From Limonium bicolor (lineage: Eukaryota; Streptophyta; Magnoliopsida; Caryophyllales; Plumbaginaceae), in the NCBI GenBank assembly GCA_023374045.1, contig CM041778.1:361496831-361560830 (forward strand): a stretch of 64,000 bases of DNA, in the 5' to 3' direction. Positions 11,210-25,144 of this stretch are shown piece by piece; positions within the stretch are counted from its first letter, which is position 1, and each line of letters opens with the position of its first letter. A model generated the notes under the pieces. It was given only the letters and a program-made list of their open reading frames with translations. It was not told the DNA's origin and searched no databases. The position numbers and the translations under genes are program-made.

Positions 11210-12998
11210 AAGGCTATTACATTTACATTGTACCGGTCTGATGGACTAGATTCCCGAGCAACTGTACATTACTATACCTTTTCATTAACAACAACCAACA
11301 TACATAAGCCTTCCAACTGTACTGAGTATTTACAAATTGATGCCGATAACAGTTTCGGTCTTGCTACACCTACTGTATATATACAACTTAAATGATTTCC
11401 CACGTACAACGACTACCCCGTCCTACTCTCGAACGGCTTCCAGCTCTTGTACCTGAAATAGGAAAAGAAGAGAAAGGGTGGCCCCCAAGGGGCTCAGCAC
11501 CTTTGCTGGTATGGTAATCCCGCAGCCCACATGCTACCGGTCCACGCACAACTATTTGTCGCCTTAGCATGCGGTTGATTATATTTAAATCATACATGTA
11601 ACTTAAAACACACAACATGAATCATTCCGCCTCAATGGGCTCAACAAACAGATAACATATCCACACTTGATAAGTCACTCATGGTATTCATTACCCCTAG
11701 AGTGTTTCTCCTCTAATGGAGCTACTTCCTTAATGGACGACAACTACCCATTAATCGGGTTATCCTTAAACGCCTCTTATCACAAACTGGGATTCATATC
11801 CTTGATCCACATACTCCACATTTTACAACATATAACATGCATCCCATAACAACACATAACAACACTTTCACGTTTCAACGTGCGCATAATAACATCGCAA
11901 TAGAAATTGCATTACAACAACATCACATAACATACGGGAATGGTTCTCTTAGGAACCGACCCAAACATTGTTAATTCACTGGTGAGCCTAGAGAATGATG
12001 TCGCCCTCATGATAAGCTCGTTATACAAAACAACAACACTCATTACCGTCCTAATAGTCGGACAAGTAACTTAAGTTAAGATGGTTCGGGTTTGGTGGCC
12101 CGAACACACCACACAACACACATGTTCCCCCTAAACCGATCATAAGTCAGAATAGCTAAGCTTTGGAATAAGCTAATGGGAGATCATAACCCGTGAGGGA
12201 AACAACCATAACAGAGAGAAGGGTAAGGCTAAGAAGGATACCCACTCCCAAACAACGCGCGACCGGCCGAACCGGATTCCTCACCACTGTTAGTACATAC
12301 TTACCTTCAAATATTAGTTAGAACCCCACTATGGAGTCTATCACATCTACACACCATACAATATTACAACTGGGTTAAACATACAAGAGAGGTCCTTACA
12401 TACACTCACACAAATATTACATAACTAACACACGCATAGCCGTGTTTAGAACGTCCCATGGTTCGGGTCGTTTAATCCGAATACCGAACTCTCATGTGAT
12501 CCTAGACTCAGTTAACTAAGGTTAACACTTCCGAGGTTAAATGGTATCGGAGTTGAACACGCCACATAAATGAATTACTGTAAACTCATTACATGTTTTA
12601 TCTTACAACGTGGCAAACATACAGAAAAACACATTGGCATACAAGCCGGTGTAATCCGGTAGGACACAGGTTGCAAGAAAACCATACCTGTCACCGGAGT
12701 CCACTTTATCATGTCCACTTATGTTCCTCGAGCAATTCTCGAACAACTGATAACATTACATGTACTTTTGTTAACATCGGGGTAACACGATTGTTTAAAG
12801 TCTAGTGCTTATAGCTTTTCCCCGTTAACTTAGTTACATAACTTCACTTTTTAACTTGTTTCTTTTTACATTTTAATACATCTTTTCCCCCACTAAATTG
12901 TCATTATAACTCACCTAACATGTCTTAAACAACCTTATAACATCATTACTAATCAATCCCCATCATTACATATCATTTTATAACCTTTAAACAATGTT

Positions 12999-13345
12999 TT
13001 TGGTCCGACCGACCTTACCGACCGACCTTAAACAGGTCGGTCCATTCCAGAACACTTTACCGTCAAAATTTCTACTCCCGACCGACCTTGTAAGTTCGGT
13101 CGCATGTTCGGTCCATTCCCGAGAGTTTCTTCCCTCTGAAAATTCAGGCCCGACCGAACTTTCCAAGTTCGGTCCCATGTTCGGTCGATTCCAGAAACTT
13201 AATTCGTACACAAAATACAAGCCCGACTGACCTTGCAAGTCCGGTCCCCAAGGTCGGTCCATTCCAGAAACCAATTCTCGCAGGGTAAACTGGGCTCGAC
13301 CGACCTTGTCAAGTTCGGTCGCAAGGTCGGTCTGCCCCAGACCCT
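12999..13345 (-). repeat. 72-73 bp quasi-palindromic array, B 3' LTR
   Basis: On the plus strand the GTCC(A/G)ATTCC-type mark occurs at 13039, 13111, 13184 and 13257, and its variant at 13330: spacing 72, 73, 73, 73. Each unit holds facing GACCGACC and GGTCGGTC arms, so it can form a hairpin. The matching array in the other B LTR is at about 46312-46640. Confidence 0.85.
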
Positions 13346-15746
13346 TATTTTCCATTGCCCATTTAACTCCAAACTTCACCTCATATATCCTAATATGTCC
13401 TAACCTCATTTGGGCACTTCAAACACATCTTTAGCCATGAACTAAACTCTTTAAATCACACACCAAAACCATCTTATCAATCACAAATTCCTTACAAAAT
13501 TCTTAGCACTTGGAATGTTTCCTCCTTAAGATTTCTAAGTGGTATTTCACCAATAATTACCACTATACCAAGGTGTTTCCTCTACACCTTAACATCATCT
13601 CTCAAACTTCTTTTCTTACTAACCAAATCTCCTTTTTCACATCTTACCTAAACATCACTTCTTCCTTGTACATCAACATTCCTAAACCTTAAACAAACTT
13701 CTCCAAGACTTAAATACATTCTCAAAAACACACATTGAATTCCTAGAACTTCCAAGATAATACCTAAATCCTTGTATCACTCTAAATCACCTTAATACAT
13801 GTTTTCTTCCCAAGTAAAACATTTGTTCACCTTTAACACTTCCTAGTTCACCAAAACTTATTTAAAACACTTAGGACTTCTTACACATTTTCCAAATTTT
13901 GCCATAGCTTCACTTGTATATTCTCACATCCAAACACTCAGGTTTTTACCTTATTCCATTCAAGAACACCTAAAATCCATTAAGGACTTCCTCACACACA
14001 TAACTTCACCAAATTTACACTACATCACAATATAGTGCATAAACTTAATTTCTTGGCACTTAGGCCCTTAAATAACATGGCTCTTAGGCCCTTAATAACA
14101 TAAACCTTAAACACTGAATTTCCCACATAAATAATGCCTTTGACCTGCAAATACACCCAACAATACATATGCCCTTAATAAACTCCTTGAGAGCATTTTA
14201 CTAGCTCATTTTCCATTAGCTCCTTAGGTATTTTATTAAGCAAATCAAGCTCATTTTCCTAAGGCATAAATTACATTAGGTTAGCACATTTACCTCTTTT
14301 CTTCAAGATTTTTACTTGAACACTCTTGTTCTTCCTTGTTTGGAAATCGGCAAGAGGACTTGGTTACTTGTCCATGTTCTAATCAATATACAAGTAACAC
14401 CCATGAGCATTCAAGTTTCAAGCTTAAGCTCATTTACAAACCCTAGTTTATATATTGTCTTAACACATTAAGGTAATTGTTTTACCTTGGAATTGGGAGA
14501 GAGCATGAATAAGTATCAAGAGAGGACTCCTCCTAGCCCTTGGAAGATTCAAATGAAGCTAAAACAAAGCAAGGTAAATACACCTTTAGTGGTGATTTTC
14601 GGTCAACCTAAAAACATGGAGGAAACATGGATTTTCTTTGAGTTTCCTTACCTTGAAGCAAAGGAGAACAACAAGGTGTGAAAAGATGAAGCCAAGCTCC
14701 ATCAATGGTGAATCTCCTTGGAACCGAAATGGGGCTTTTGAAGATTTGAAAAGATAGAAGTGTAGAGCTTGCTCCAACTAGAAGAATGGTGGTCTTGAAA
14801 TTAAATTTGGACCATGGAGCTAGAAGTTACAAGAGATCAAGCTTTGAATGCTGGTGATGAGCTGTAGCATCATCGAAGAAAGGAGAAGAGAGGTTGGAGA
14901 CCATGTGAAAGAAGGAAATGAGAGAATGAAGATAGGTTCTACTTTTGGAAGATATTATGTAATAAAGCAAATAGTAACTTGCTTTAGTATTTGTTATTTT
15001 TTTTTAACTTACAAGGTGATGACTCACCTCATAAAACCGGCCCCCATTAGTAGTCTAGGTGTTTTGGTCTTTGTTGACCAATTAGCTTACTTATAATAAC
15101 ATATGATACAAACTAGCTTATAAAAGTTACTATATCACTAAAACAAGGCACATAGATGTGAAATTTTTTATTTCCCCTTGATATAGACTTCCAAATGTGA
15201 TACTATATAGTACACATGTTAATTAAAGAGTAATGATGGAAATCTAGCCATTCAAAACTCATTTACAAGACAATTTTTCTAAAACGTGCTTTAAGACTCC
15301 TTAAAGCACTTTTTGTGTTTTAACTTGTTTTCAAGCTTGGTTTTCTTTGGTAATTGGTTTTATATGTTCATTAACATATTTATAAGGTATAGGTATGACC
15401 TTTAGGTCTTATACAAATTTATCCCAGCTTAGAGCACATTTTTGCTCTTATTGATTACTTTAAGTATATTCTTGTGTTTTGTTTGGTTTAATTGTCTACC
15501 AAGGTTTCCTAAGGACTTAATTTGCCTTATTTAATCATAATTGAATATTATTAAGTCTTGGTAGGTTCTTTGGGTCCTAACCAAGTTCACTCCAAGCTTA
15601 AAGCATGTTTTTGCTCAAACTGTATCGTAGTGCTTTATTGCATTTTACTATGGTTTAAACTGTTCACTGATGTTTCTAAGGCACTTTTTAGCCTTTACAT
15701 ACCATAGTTTAATATTTAAACCACATATCAAGGTTTGTGTATTTCA

Positions 15747-15760
15747 ATCTACCCCCCTTA
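15747..15760 (-). other. Polypurine tract of B
   Basis: The minus strand reads TAAGGGGGGTAGAT right before the 3' LTR start, preceded by CTTCGAGGACGAAGTTCTT. This GAGGACGAA-then-GGGGGGTAG arrangement is characteristic of the 3' end of Tekay/Del-type chromoviruses, where it overlaps the end of the pol frame. Confidence 0.85.
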
Positions 15761-15866
15761 AAAGAACTTCGTCCTCGAAGTTTACACTTCCCACACATCT
15801 TGGATTAGAATACGGGGATTACTTATAGAGATAAAACTTCCATAACCAACACACTTTACATCACAA

Positions 15867-16132
15867 CCTCGGACTTAATGGTCCGGGTAACACATTCACA
15901 TCCATACATAACATAACATATTCACAAGATAACCTCGGACTCAATGGTCCGGGTATCTTAACAACATTTACACATACATAACAACCCTTAGACTCTCTGG
16001 TCTTGGGTAACATAACAACATTTAGACACATAGGTCTTGATAACATAACAGCCTTTAGACACATAGGTCTATGTAACACAACACATTTAGACTCATAGGT
16101 CTTAATAGCATACACTTTAGGAACTCAAGGTC
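15867..16132. repeat. Decaying tandem array of short hairpins in B
   Basis: About seven units contain facing arms: GGAC..GTCC in the first two (15867 and 15933), then AGAC..GTCT around 15989, 16023, 16056 and 16090, and a decayed last unit. Units shorten from about 66 to about 33 bp, separated by ACATAACAACA-type spacers. Arms change in pairs (GGAC/GTCC to AGAC/GTCT). Confidence 0.65.
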
Positions 16133-19052
16133 AAAATAATATTTATTACACATACCACACAACATGTCATAGCATGTATAGCAATCAAAAATATCTTTGA
16201 TATACACTGTGATCCCGTAGAACCCGGTCACGATGGACACCTTCCGTCCCCGTGCCTTTGGGATATCAAAACAATCACTTAAATTTGAAATTTTTCCTTA
16301 TGAGGTTAAGTAAAAAACTTTAATTTTGTAAAGTATCTATCGACGTTTTATAAGTACCAATTGAAAATCCTTTTGAAAACACACACAACTCCAAGTCCAA
16401 CATATGCTCTTTGCTTCTTTTCTTAGCGTGGTTATTTGTGACCACTTATAGGGAGCTTCAAGAGTCATCCAACCCTGATGTGATCAGCATCAATGTTGAA
16501 CTATCCTTCCACCCAATTGTGTTCGGCTTCCCTTGATCGCATGCAAATCAAGTTCCACTTCCCATTCATTTTCAAGCATCAAATAAATCACTCATTTCCA
16601 ATTTTATATCTTTTAAATCATTCTAGTCATGATCATAACATCTCCAAGGGATAGAACTTCGTCTATCAGTTACTTCCATACACTTTAATGTTGTTACCTA
16701 GGGAATCTTATTCTCACTAGGTCCTATGTCGGTTTCATACCCTTTCGTGAATCACTATATAGTATATATACACATATATTTTATCAAATACCACCACATT
16801 TTCACATTTATACACTGTCGGGTTTTTTTTGTTCCCCGGGTGAAATCCCCAAACCTTAATATATTGTTTAAACACTTAAACATGGGGTATTAAGACTAAA
16901 AAGAGTCTTAGAAACATTAGGAATAAATTTAAACAAAAGGAAACACAAAATGTGCTTTAAAGTCAATAAGAGCCAAAATGTGCTCTAAGCTTGGGATAAA
17001 CTTGGTTAAGACCTAATGAACTTACCAAGACCTCATTTATACACTAATGAACATATTAAATCAATTACCAAAGAAAACCAAGCTTGAAAGCAAGTTTAAA
17101 CACAAATGTGCTTTAAGGAGTCTTAAGCACATTTTTGAAAAATTGTCTTGTAAATGAGTTTTGAATGGCTAAATGTCCATCATTACTCTTAAATATATAT
17201 GTGTACTATATTATCACATTTGGGTGTCTATATTAGTGGGAAATCAAAAATTTCACTTCTATGTGCCTTGTTTTATAATAGTAACTTTTATAAGCTATTT
17301 TGTAACATATGTTTGTATAAGTATTTAAATTGACAAACAAAGACTATATTACCCTCCTACTACTATTTGGGGCCGGTTTTTAAAGGTTGGTGACACACCA
17401 CCTTTGTTAGCTTGTTAACAAAATAAGTAAACTACTTAAGTACCCTTTTTTACTTATAAGTATAATATCTTCATAAAGTAAATTCTATCTCATTCTCTCA
17501 TTTCCTTTCCTTGCTCACACGGTTTCCCACCTCTCTTCTTCCTTTCTTCTTTGTTCTCTCACGATAGAACCACTACCACCATTAACACAGCTTTGACCTC
17601 TTGTAAAACTTGCTCACTTGTCCAAATCAAAAACAAACACCACCAATCTCTTCTCTCCTCAAGCTCTTCATTTCTATTTTCTCCAAACTTCAAGACAACA
17701 TTTCGGTGCCATGGAGTTTCTCCATTGAAGGAGCTTGAGCTTGTTTGACTACATATTATTACTCTCCTTGGATTCTAGGTAAGGAATCTCAAATAAAACT
17801 TCCTTTCCTCCTTGTTTTTGTCATGTCCGAATATGTATTGAAGGAGCTTTTTATGTGACTTTGTTCTAGCTTCATTCCAACTCTTCATGGACTAGGTGGA
17901 GTCCTCTCTTGCTAGATATTCAAACTCTCTTCATAGAGCAAGGTAAAACAACTACATTAAGTTTTTGAAACAATGTAAAACTAGGGTTTCAATGAGATGG
18001 AGCTTATAGCTTGAATACTCATTGTCAATGTTTGTATATTGTTTAGAGCTTGTCAAAGAATCAAGTACTCTATTGGTTTTCTAAAGGAAACAAGAAAGAA
18101 GTTATTTTGCAAAAGAGGTAAATCTACTAACCTAATGTTATTTTAATGCCTTAGGAGAAATGAGCTCATAAATGCTTATTAAACTACCTAAAGAGCCAAT
18201 GGTGAATGACTTAGTAAAGTGTTCCCAAGAGCTTAGTAAAAGGCATATGTGTTGTTGAGTGTATTTGCAGGTTAAAGGCAAATATGTTGTGGAAATTCAG
18301 TGTTTATGATTTGTGCATTTTAAGGGCCTAAGAGCCATGTCATTTAAGGGCCTAAGTGCCATGCAATTTAAATTGTGCACTATATTGTGATGTAGTGCTT
18401 TGTAAGTGAAGTTTGTGTATAATAAGTACTTGATGGATTTTTAGTGTTCTTGGTTGTTTGTTGGTAAAAACAATGTGTTTTGGGTTAGTAATGTTCTAGG
18501 AGAACCTATGTCAAAATTTGGGTAAACATGTGAAGTTCTAAGTGTTAAAATGAGTTTGATAAGTTAAGGAGTATTTAAAATGGTTAAGTGTTGTTCTTGT
18601 GTAAGAAACATGCATTAAGGTGATTTAGGATGTAATAAGGACTTAGGCATGAGCTTGAGATCTTAGTATGTACCAAAGTCATTTTGGGACTTAGTAAAGA
18701 CTTAGGCAAACTTTGGTAAATAAGGAGAAAGTGTGAACTTGAAAAGAACTTTCAAGAGTGACATAAGGAGTTGTTGTGAGAAATAATGCTTAAGAGATGG
18801 TGTTAGATAAGGAGAAAGCATTTTGGGATAGTAGTTACCATAGGTGAGAACACCACCTAGGAACCTAGTATAAAATAACATAAGTGTTAGGGAATTTTTA
18901 CAAGGAAATAAGTAAAGGCTTAAGGAGTTAGAAAATGAGTTTCATGGATGTTGTATGTGGATGTAAGGTTACCAAATGTTCTTAGGAAGCATTAAGAGGC
19001 CTTAGGAGAAGTTTTGGTGAAGATTGGCAAAGTTTGGGTAAGTTAAGAAGGC

Positions 19053-19385
19053 GACCGACCCAGGGGTCCGACCCAGTTTTTGGGTCGGTCGAGCCTCTGT
19101 TAGATGTTAGGAAAGTGTTCGGGAAGGTCCGACCCAAAAGGGTGGGTCGGACATGGGTCGGTCGGTCAAATTTCAAAGGAGGGAAATGTTCGCACATGGT
19201 CCGACCCAGTCGAGTGAGTCGGACGTGGGTCGGACGGGCATGATTATGAGGAAGTAAAAGGGTTTCTGTAATGGACCGACCCAGAGGTTGGGTCGGACAT
19301 GGGTCGGTCAAGGTAAAGTTTTTCAGACCCGAAAACCACTGGGAGGGTCCGACCCAGTTGTGGGTCGGACGGTGGGTCGGTCGGA
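19053..19385 (+). repeat. 72-75 bp quasi-palindromic array in D
   Basis: Unit marks GACCGACCC or GTCCGACCC occur at 19053, 19127, 19199, 19274 and 19347 (spacing 74, 72, 75, 73). Each is closed by GGGTCGG(T/A)C. The core differs from B and E (CCGACCC rather than CCGACCTTG) but keeps the period and pairing. Confidence 0.85.
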
Positions 19386-20330
19386 CCAAAACTTGTAAAA
19401 AAAAAACAGAAAAGAATGTGACTTATGTAGTTAACCCTAGGGTGTATAATGAAGGTAACCTAGGGTAAGATAGGCATTAAAAATGTCATACAATCATGTT
19501 AAATACTTAGTAAGCTTGGAGTTAAATAAATAATTAACCGACATTACTAATGTGTTTAGGATTCTCGCAAGGTGGAAATCAGTCGAGGCAAGGACCAAGG
19601 TATGGTTTTCTTGCAGTCTGTTGTCTAGCGGTTTACACCGGTTTGTGTGTTGTATGTTTTTCTGTGTGTTTACAACGTTATAAGATTTAAAATGTAATGA
19701 GTTTACAGTTGTTCATATTATTGTGATGTGTTGTTGGACTCTTTCCCCTCGTGTGTGTCTAACATGACTTACCACCTATTGTGTGTTGGTTGTTAAGTTC
19801 CACTATGAACTTCTAACAAGTGTTAACTGGGAAGTGAGGAATCCGGTTTCCGGTCATGCATGTAAGTTAAGAGTAGATATCTGAATCAGATTCGACTCTT
19901 ATGTTGTTAAGATTGTTCACCTTAATTTGGCGTTCGATCTCCCGCTAGCTTCTTCCAAAGCTTACCTATTCTGACTTATGATCGGTTTAGTGGGAACCTG
20001 TGTTTGTGTGGTGTGTTCGGGTCACTAAATCCGAACCATCTGTGACTTAAGTTACTCGTTCGTCTAACAGAACGGTAATGAGTGTGTTTAACGAGCTTGA
20101 CATGAGAGTGAATCACTCTCTAGGCTCTTATGTTATTTGACCCTTGTGGTTTGTTATCGTGGAGTGAAAATCCACTGTGTTTGTGTTGTTGAGCTATGCA
20201 CCATTGATGCCATGCTCCATGTTATGTTATAATTGTATATAATTGAATGCCATGTTATAATGACAAGTAGCTGCGCGTATCCCGGTAGCCGATGGGCTGC
20301 GCGTTAGCCATACCAGCCAAGGGTTGCTGA

Positions 20331-20363
20331 CCCCCTCGGGGATCCATATTTCTTATACTGCAG
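20331..20363 (+). other. GC hairpin plus splice-acceptor-like site, D
   Basis: CCCCCTCGGGG (20331-20341), a short T-rich run, then ATACTGCAG|GATG (AG at 20362-20363). Position in the LTR matches L, E, F, B and J. Use as a splice site is inferred. Confidence 0.5.
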
Positions 20364-20626
20364 GATGAGGATCGAAGAAGCGGAGTGGCTCTAGATCCTA
20401 GGGTGCAGGTTTTACTTTTGTACACTTTTGGGGATGTTGCCCGGGATGCGCCTGTGCTCCCGTGGCGTTGTTGGATTTGGTTGTGACAGTTTACAATACA
20501 GTGATGTTTCAACAGTGAAGGTTGTATATGTAAACACTCGGTATTGTATATGATGTAATTATGGTTTAGTTTTTATTGCTCGGGAGTCTGATCATCATGA
20601 CCGGTACAAGTGTATTGTTCTGCCTT

Positions 20627-20648
20627 GTCAACCACGTAGGTGGTTGAC
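20627..20648 (+). other. Conserved 22-nt stem-loop (D)
   Basis: GTCAACCAC and GTGGTTGAC pair perfectly over nine bases. Both arms differ from M (GTTAGCCAC/GTGGCTAAC), yet pairing is kept, which is compensatory change. Confidence 0.7.
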
Positions 20649-20745
20649 GGCGTTGTAGCACACCGAAGCTTAGTTACTGTTTAGTTGTTTTTCCGCTGCG
20701 ATTTGTCATTTAGTATCATGTGCGTATTAGGGGTGTTACACCGGG

Positions 20746-21334
20746 AGTTTCTCTACTCCCACACTTGTACTACCACACACAATTGTTAACAAACAAACAC
20801 ACTTATCACAATGGTATTCGCATCTTCTGTGCACAATTACCACCATTAAACCATGAATGAATGCGTATGTTTACGTAACACACACACCAATCATCAAAAC
20901 AAATTATTTTGTTTATGCACAACATAGGTCACGTACACTTGTACGGTAATACACACTAAGTGGTTTTGCGCTCTACCCCCCTTAAAGGGATTACGCCCAC
21001 GTTATTAATCACTAAACATTGGCTTAAAATGTTCTGCCGTCGTGAAGTGTTTTAACTTCCACGCGGTCTATTACACAATGGATTCTGATTAGAGGATCTT
21101 AACCATATTGGCGGTTTAGTCCCTAAACCAAGAATTCTCATTGGAGTTTGTTTAAACTCATAGTTGGTTTCGATTCTGGCCTGTTAGGCTTCTAGGCGTT
21201 AATATTAGCCATTCACTCATGTTCACCATGTACATTCAACACTTGAATTACTGGCTCACTAGTTTCTGCTGCGAAACTCTAATAACTGTAGAGCTTAATT
21301 GCCCCTTTTTGTTATTCTTAATGTATTGTACATC
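20746..21334 (-). mobile_element. B internal region, middle segment
   Basis: This lies between the insertions D and E. It contains a CCCCCCTTAAAGG stretch near 20978-20990 resembling the purine tract on the minus strand. I see no coding frame. It ends in ACATC (21330-21334), the target duplication of E. Confidence 0.6.
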
Positions 21335-23659
21335 TGAAATACCCCAACTTAGATATGGTGTTTAAATGATAAACTAAGAGATAAGGAGGCTTAATAATGC
21401 CTTTGAAACATTAAGAACATTTCTAATCAAAGAAAATATAAGGAACACCAAAAGAGCAGTTTTAAGCAAAAACGTGCTCTAAGCTTGGAGAGACATGGGA
21501 GAGTACCCAAATATTGTTCTAAGACCTTAGTAATATCCTAATGGTCATTTTAAATCAATTACCAAAGAAAACCAAGCTTGAAAACTAGTTAAAACACAAA
21601 ATGTGCTTTAAGGAGTCTTAAAGCACGTTTTGAAAAATTGTCTTGTAAATGAGTATTGAATGGCTAAATGTCCATCATTACTCTTTAATTAACATGGGTA
21701 CTATATAGTATCACATTTGGAAGTCTATTCAATGGGAAATCAAAAATTTCACAACAATGTGCCTTGTTTTATGAATAGTGAATTAATTAAGCTAGTTTAT
21801 AACATAAGTCTATATAAGTGAGACATTTGGTCACAAAGACTTAAGTACCCTCATTATTAAAAGGGGGCCGGTTTCTTATGAGGTGAGTCACCACCTTCAT
21901 GAGTCATTAAGCAAATAAGAAAGCAAATAAGAGATATAAAGCAAAAACACTATTCACCTTTTACATAAATATCACACTTTATTAGTTCTCTCTCCTCACC
22001 TCTTCATTCTCTCTTGTTCCCATGATTTTCTCAAGCTCTCTCCCTTCTCCATTAACGTGAAGAGCAACCCCATGCTAGCTCCACCTTCTCTTGCACACTA
22101 CTTACTCATCTTAGCTCCAAACCAAAACAAATTACATATTCCTCTTAGTTAGCTCTAGCTCTCTCTTTCTATCTTTTCAAAACATCAAGAGCTTCATTTT
22201 GGTGCCAAGCCAAACCACCATTAGAGGAGGAAATTCAAGTTTGGAGACTCCATTGGCTTCTCCATTCTCTTAAGGTAAAGAAAGTGCAAGAAAATCTAGG
22301 TTTCCACCATTTTCTTCACATGTCCGAAAATTAGTGCTCATGGGACTCCATTTTAATGCCTTGTTCTAGCTTGTTTCTACTCTTCAGAGGAGAGAGGAGG
22401 TCCTTCTTGCTTCATATCCAAGCTTGTCTTGAGAAACAAGGTAAAACAATCACCTTAATACCTTAAGCATATTTTTAACCTAGGGTTTGTTCCTTAGGGT
22501 TAATGTGTTATCTATACTCATTGGAGTCATGGGGTATTGGTTAGAACATTGGCAAGGAGATACACATTGGTGACCGAGATTGAACAAAGAAAAACCTAAG
22601 GAAGAATGCTTTTTAAGCTTGTAAAAGAACAAGGTAAATTACTTACCTTAAGGTGTTTTATTGTTTAAGGGAATGGGATTTGGATATGTGATGAGTTTAG
22701 TGTAGATTTTACATTAGAAAAGGGTTATATAAAACCTAGGAGAAACAATGAGCATATTTGTGAACTTGTGACTAAAGAGCAAATGAGAAGAAGAGATAGT
22801 TAAAACAATGTTGAGGTGAATTACAAGAAGCATTTTATTTCAATGGGAGCCTTGTTGTGTGTATTCGCAGGTTGAAGGCATATATATGTGGAAATTCAGT
22901 GGTTAAGATTATTGTCATTTAAGGGCCTAAGTGCCAAGCATTTTAAGTTTAAGCACTATATATGATGTGGTGTAGTTTTGGTGTAAATTGTGTGTTAAGG
23001 TGTTGTGAAGAGAATTTTAATGATATTGGTTGTTTGATGGAGAAAAACTAAGTGTTTGGATGTATTATACTAGAGGACCCATGGCAAAATTTAAAGGAGA
23101 ACTTAGGTGTTTAAGATATTCTAAGGGAATTGAATGACTAAGGAAGTACTAGGATGTTCTAGAGGTTGTCTTGATGAAAAAGGGTGAGATTAAGGTGTTC
23201 TAATGACTTACAATGACTTAGGTATTACTATGAAGGATTTAGGAATCAGAGAATGTAATTGAGTATTTAGGACTTAGGCAAATGTTGGTGTACAACTAGG
23301 AAGGAAATAATGTGTTGATGGATGGAAGTTTAAACTTGTGAAGGAACTTTAAGTAAATGCATAAAAGAGTTTTAGATGGTGAATGATGCTTGGGAGATGA
23401 TGTTATAGTGGTGAGGAAAACATTTGGCATAGTGGTTACATTAGGTAAACCACCACCTAGAAACCTAGTGGAAAACATTACAAGTGTTACATTATTACAA
23501 AAATGCATAATGACTAAGGTGAATCTTGGTGAATGATTTCATGTGTTTAGAGGAGGGCTTAAGGTGTATTTGAGGTGCCCAAATGAGGTTATAACATATT
23601 AGGATATATGAGGAGAAGTTTGGAGTTAAAAGGGAATTTAGAAACAAGGTTCTGGAGCC

Positions 23660-24058
23660 GACCGACCTTAGGACCGAACCTGCAAGGTCGGTCGAGCTCA
23701 GTTTACACTACCGGAGAAATTTCTGGAATGGACCGACCTTGGGACCGGACTTCCAAGGTCGGTCGGGCCTGTATTTTGTGAAGGAATTAAGTCTCTGGAA
23801 TGGACCGACCTTGGGACCGGACTTGCAAGGTCGGTCGGGCATGTATTTTGTACGGTAATAAGTCTCTGGAATCGACCGAACATAGGACCGGACTTGGCAA
23901 GTTCGGCGAGCTTAAATTTCCCCTCGGGGAAACTCTCGGGAATGGACCGACCTTGGGGACCGGACTTGCAAGGTCGGTTGGGGTAGAATTTTCAAACGGT
24001 GAAGTGTTCTGGAATGGACCGACCTTAGGTAAGGTCGGTCGAAGTTCGGTCGAGCCTA
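23660..24058 (+). repeat. 71-72 bp quasi-palindromic array in E, six units
   Basis: GACCGACC (once GACCGAAC) begins units at 23660, 23731, 23803, 23874, 23945 and 24017: spacing 71, 72, 71, 71, 72. A typical unit is GACCGACCTTGG, GACCGGACTTG, CAAGGTCGGTC, i.e. facing arms around a middle GGACCGGAC. Linkers are AT-richer. This is the cleanest example in the window. Confidence 0.9.
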
Positions 24059-25144
24059 AAAATAAAAAAAAATTGAATTCTAAGAATGGCAATGGGTAAT
24101 AAGGTATGCCTTTGGTGGGGTGGTAATGATTAGGACCCTAAGAACTTAAGAAATTAAGTTAAGATTAAGTATAAGTTTTAATGTTTAAAGTTAAGTTTGT
24201 GAGTTAAGTGGCAAAGACTTGAGAGGTTATTGAATGGGAATCCTTAGGGACTAAGTGAGTTAAGTAAGGTGCAAATAACTAATGACCTAAAAATGAATGA
24301 ATGTTTTAGGTTTGTGAATTGGGACCCCGAAGAAGATTAATCAAACAACAATCGACGGTGAACGGTTCAATCCTTCTTGTGACCTGCTTGCTAACGAGGT
24401 GTCCCTCGGCTTGTGTGCTATCTGTTTAATTGCTATGACTAAAACAAGATAAAGCATGCAACCGGTTATATTGTTCTCGTTGTGTTTGTGTTATCTTTAC
24501 ACTAACCCGCGAGACTTGAGATTGCTACTAACCAAGTTTAGTACTTACTGAGTTAAGAATAAGAGTTAAGTTTGGTGGTTGTTGGTTAATGCCCGTTAAG
24601 GCTTAGCTAGCACATGATGATTAAGATTTCTACTAACTGGAACTTGAGTGAGGAAACCCGGGACCGATCTCCGGTCATGCATGCTAAGGAAAAAGGGGGA
24701 CGGTATCTGAATCAGATCCGCCCTCCGCTAAGGACTTGTCTTCGGACTTGTAGCCTAGGGCCGGTTGCCGGCTCAGCTACGCTGGACTCCCGTCCAGAGT
24801 AGGTGGCATTAATGGTGCGGTGGGATCACCTAAATCCCAGGTTCGAATTAAGTTACAGCCAATCCCTTCCAGGAAAGGTTTGTATACTGAGATTAAGATT
24901 AAGATTAAGGTAAGGTAAGGAACTGAGATTAAGGAAATGAGGACTAAGGAGGGGGTTACTAACCCACTTGATAAGGAACACTTGAGTCGTTCATTGTTTG
25001 TGAACTATATATGTTCATCTGTGGTTATTGTTATTGCACTTCATATTATGCTTGTGTATGTAATCAATTTCCATGCTATCGACAATTAGTCGTCGTAGCC
25101 CCGTTAGCTTGGGGCCATGAGAGGGTGTACCAGCATTCGTGCTG

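Larger units (their letters stand above)
11096..15746 (-). repeat. 3' LTR of B (4651 bp)
   Basis: It is delimited by TGTAACACCCC at 11096 and ATTTCA at 15746. On the minus strand it has donor-like AAG|GTAA sites at about 14651, 14485 and 14293 (spacing 166 and 192), a 72-73 bp repeat array, an acceptor-like CAG|G (CTG at 11453-11455 on plus) preceded by a GC hairpin, and the 22-nt stem-loop at 11188-11209. No coding region. Confidence 0.9.
15747..16840 (-). mobile_element. B internal region, segment next to the 3' LTR
   Basis: Apart from the purine tract and a decaying tandem hairpin array (15867-16132), I see no coding sequence, although the end of an integrase frame would be expected here in an autonomous relative. 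Segment ends at the CCGGG target site of D (16836-16840). Confidence 0.7.
16841..20740 (+). mobile_element. Solo LTR 'D' (3900 bp) inside B
   Basis: TGAAATCCCC at 16841 and GGGGTGTTACA ending at 20740 are flanked by CCGGG (16836-16840 and 20741-20745). No primer site or internal DNA, hence solo. Landmarks in order: donor-like sites at 17779, 17943 and 18118 (spacing 164 and 175), the shared GGGCCTAAG(T/A)GCCATG block near 18300-18365, a 72-75 bp array (19053-19385), hairpin plus acceptor-like site (20331-20363), stem-loop (20627-20648) and TTCCGCTGC near 20692. Confidence 0.9.

Noticed and set aside
12987..13409. 140-codon minus-strand frame, and similar frames at 18982-19389, 23787-24099, 46165-46705
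   Set aside because: All arise from the GC-rich repeat arrays, where stops are rare; neither strand shows a domain and frames are not conserved between copies.
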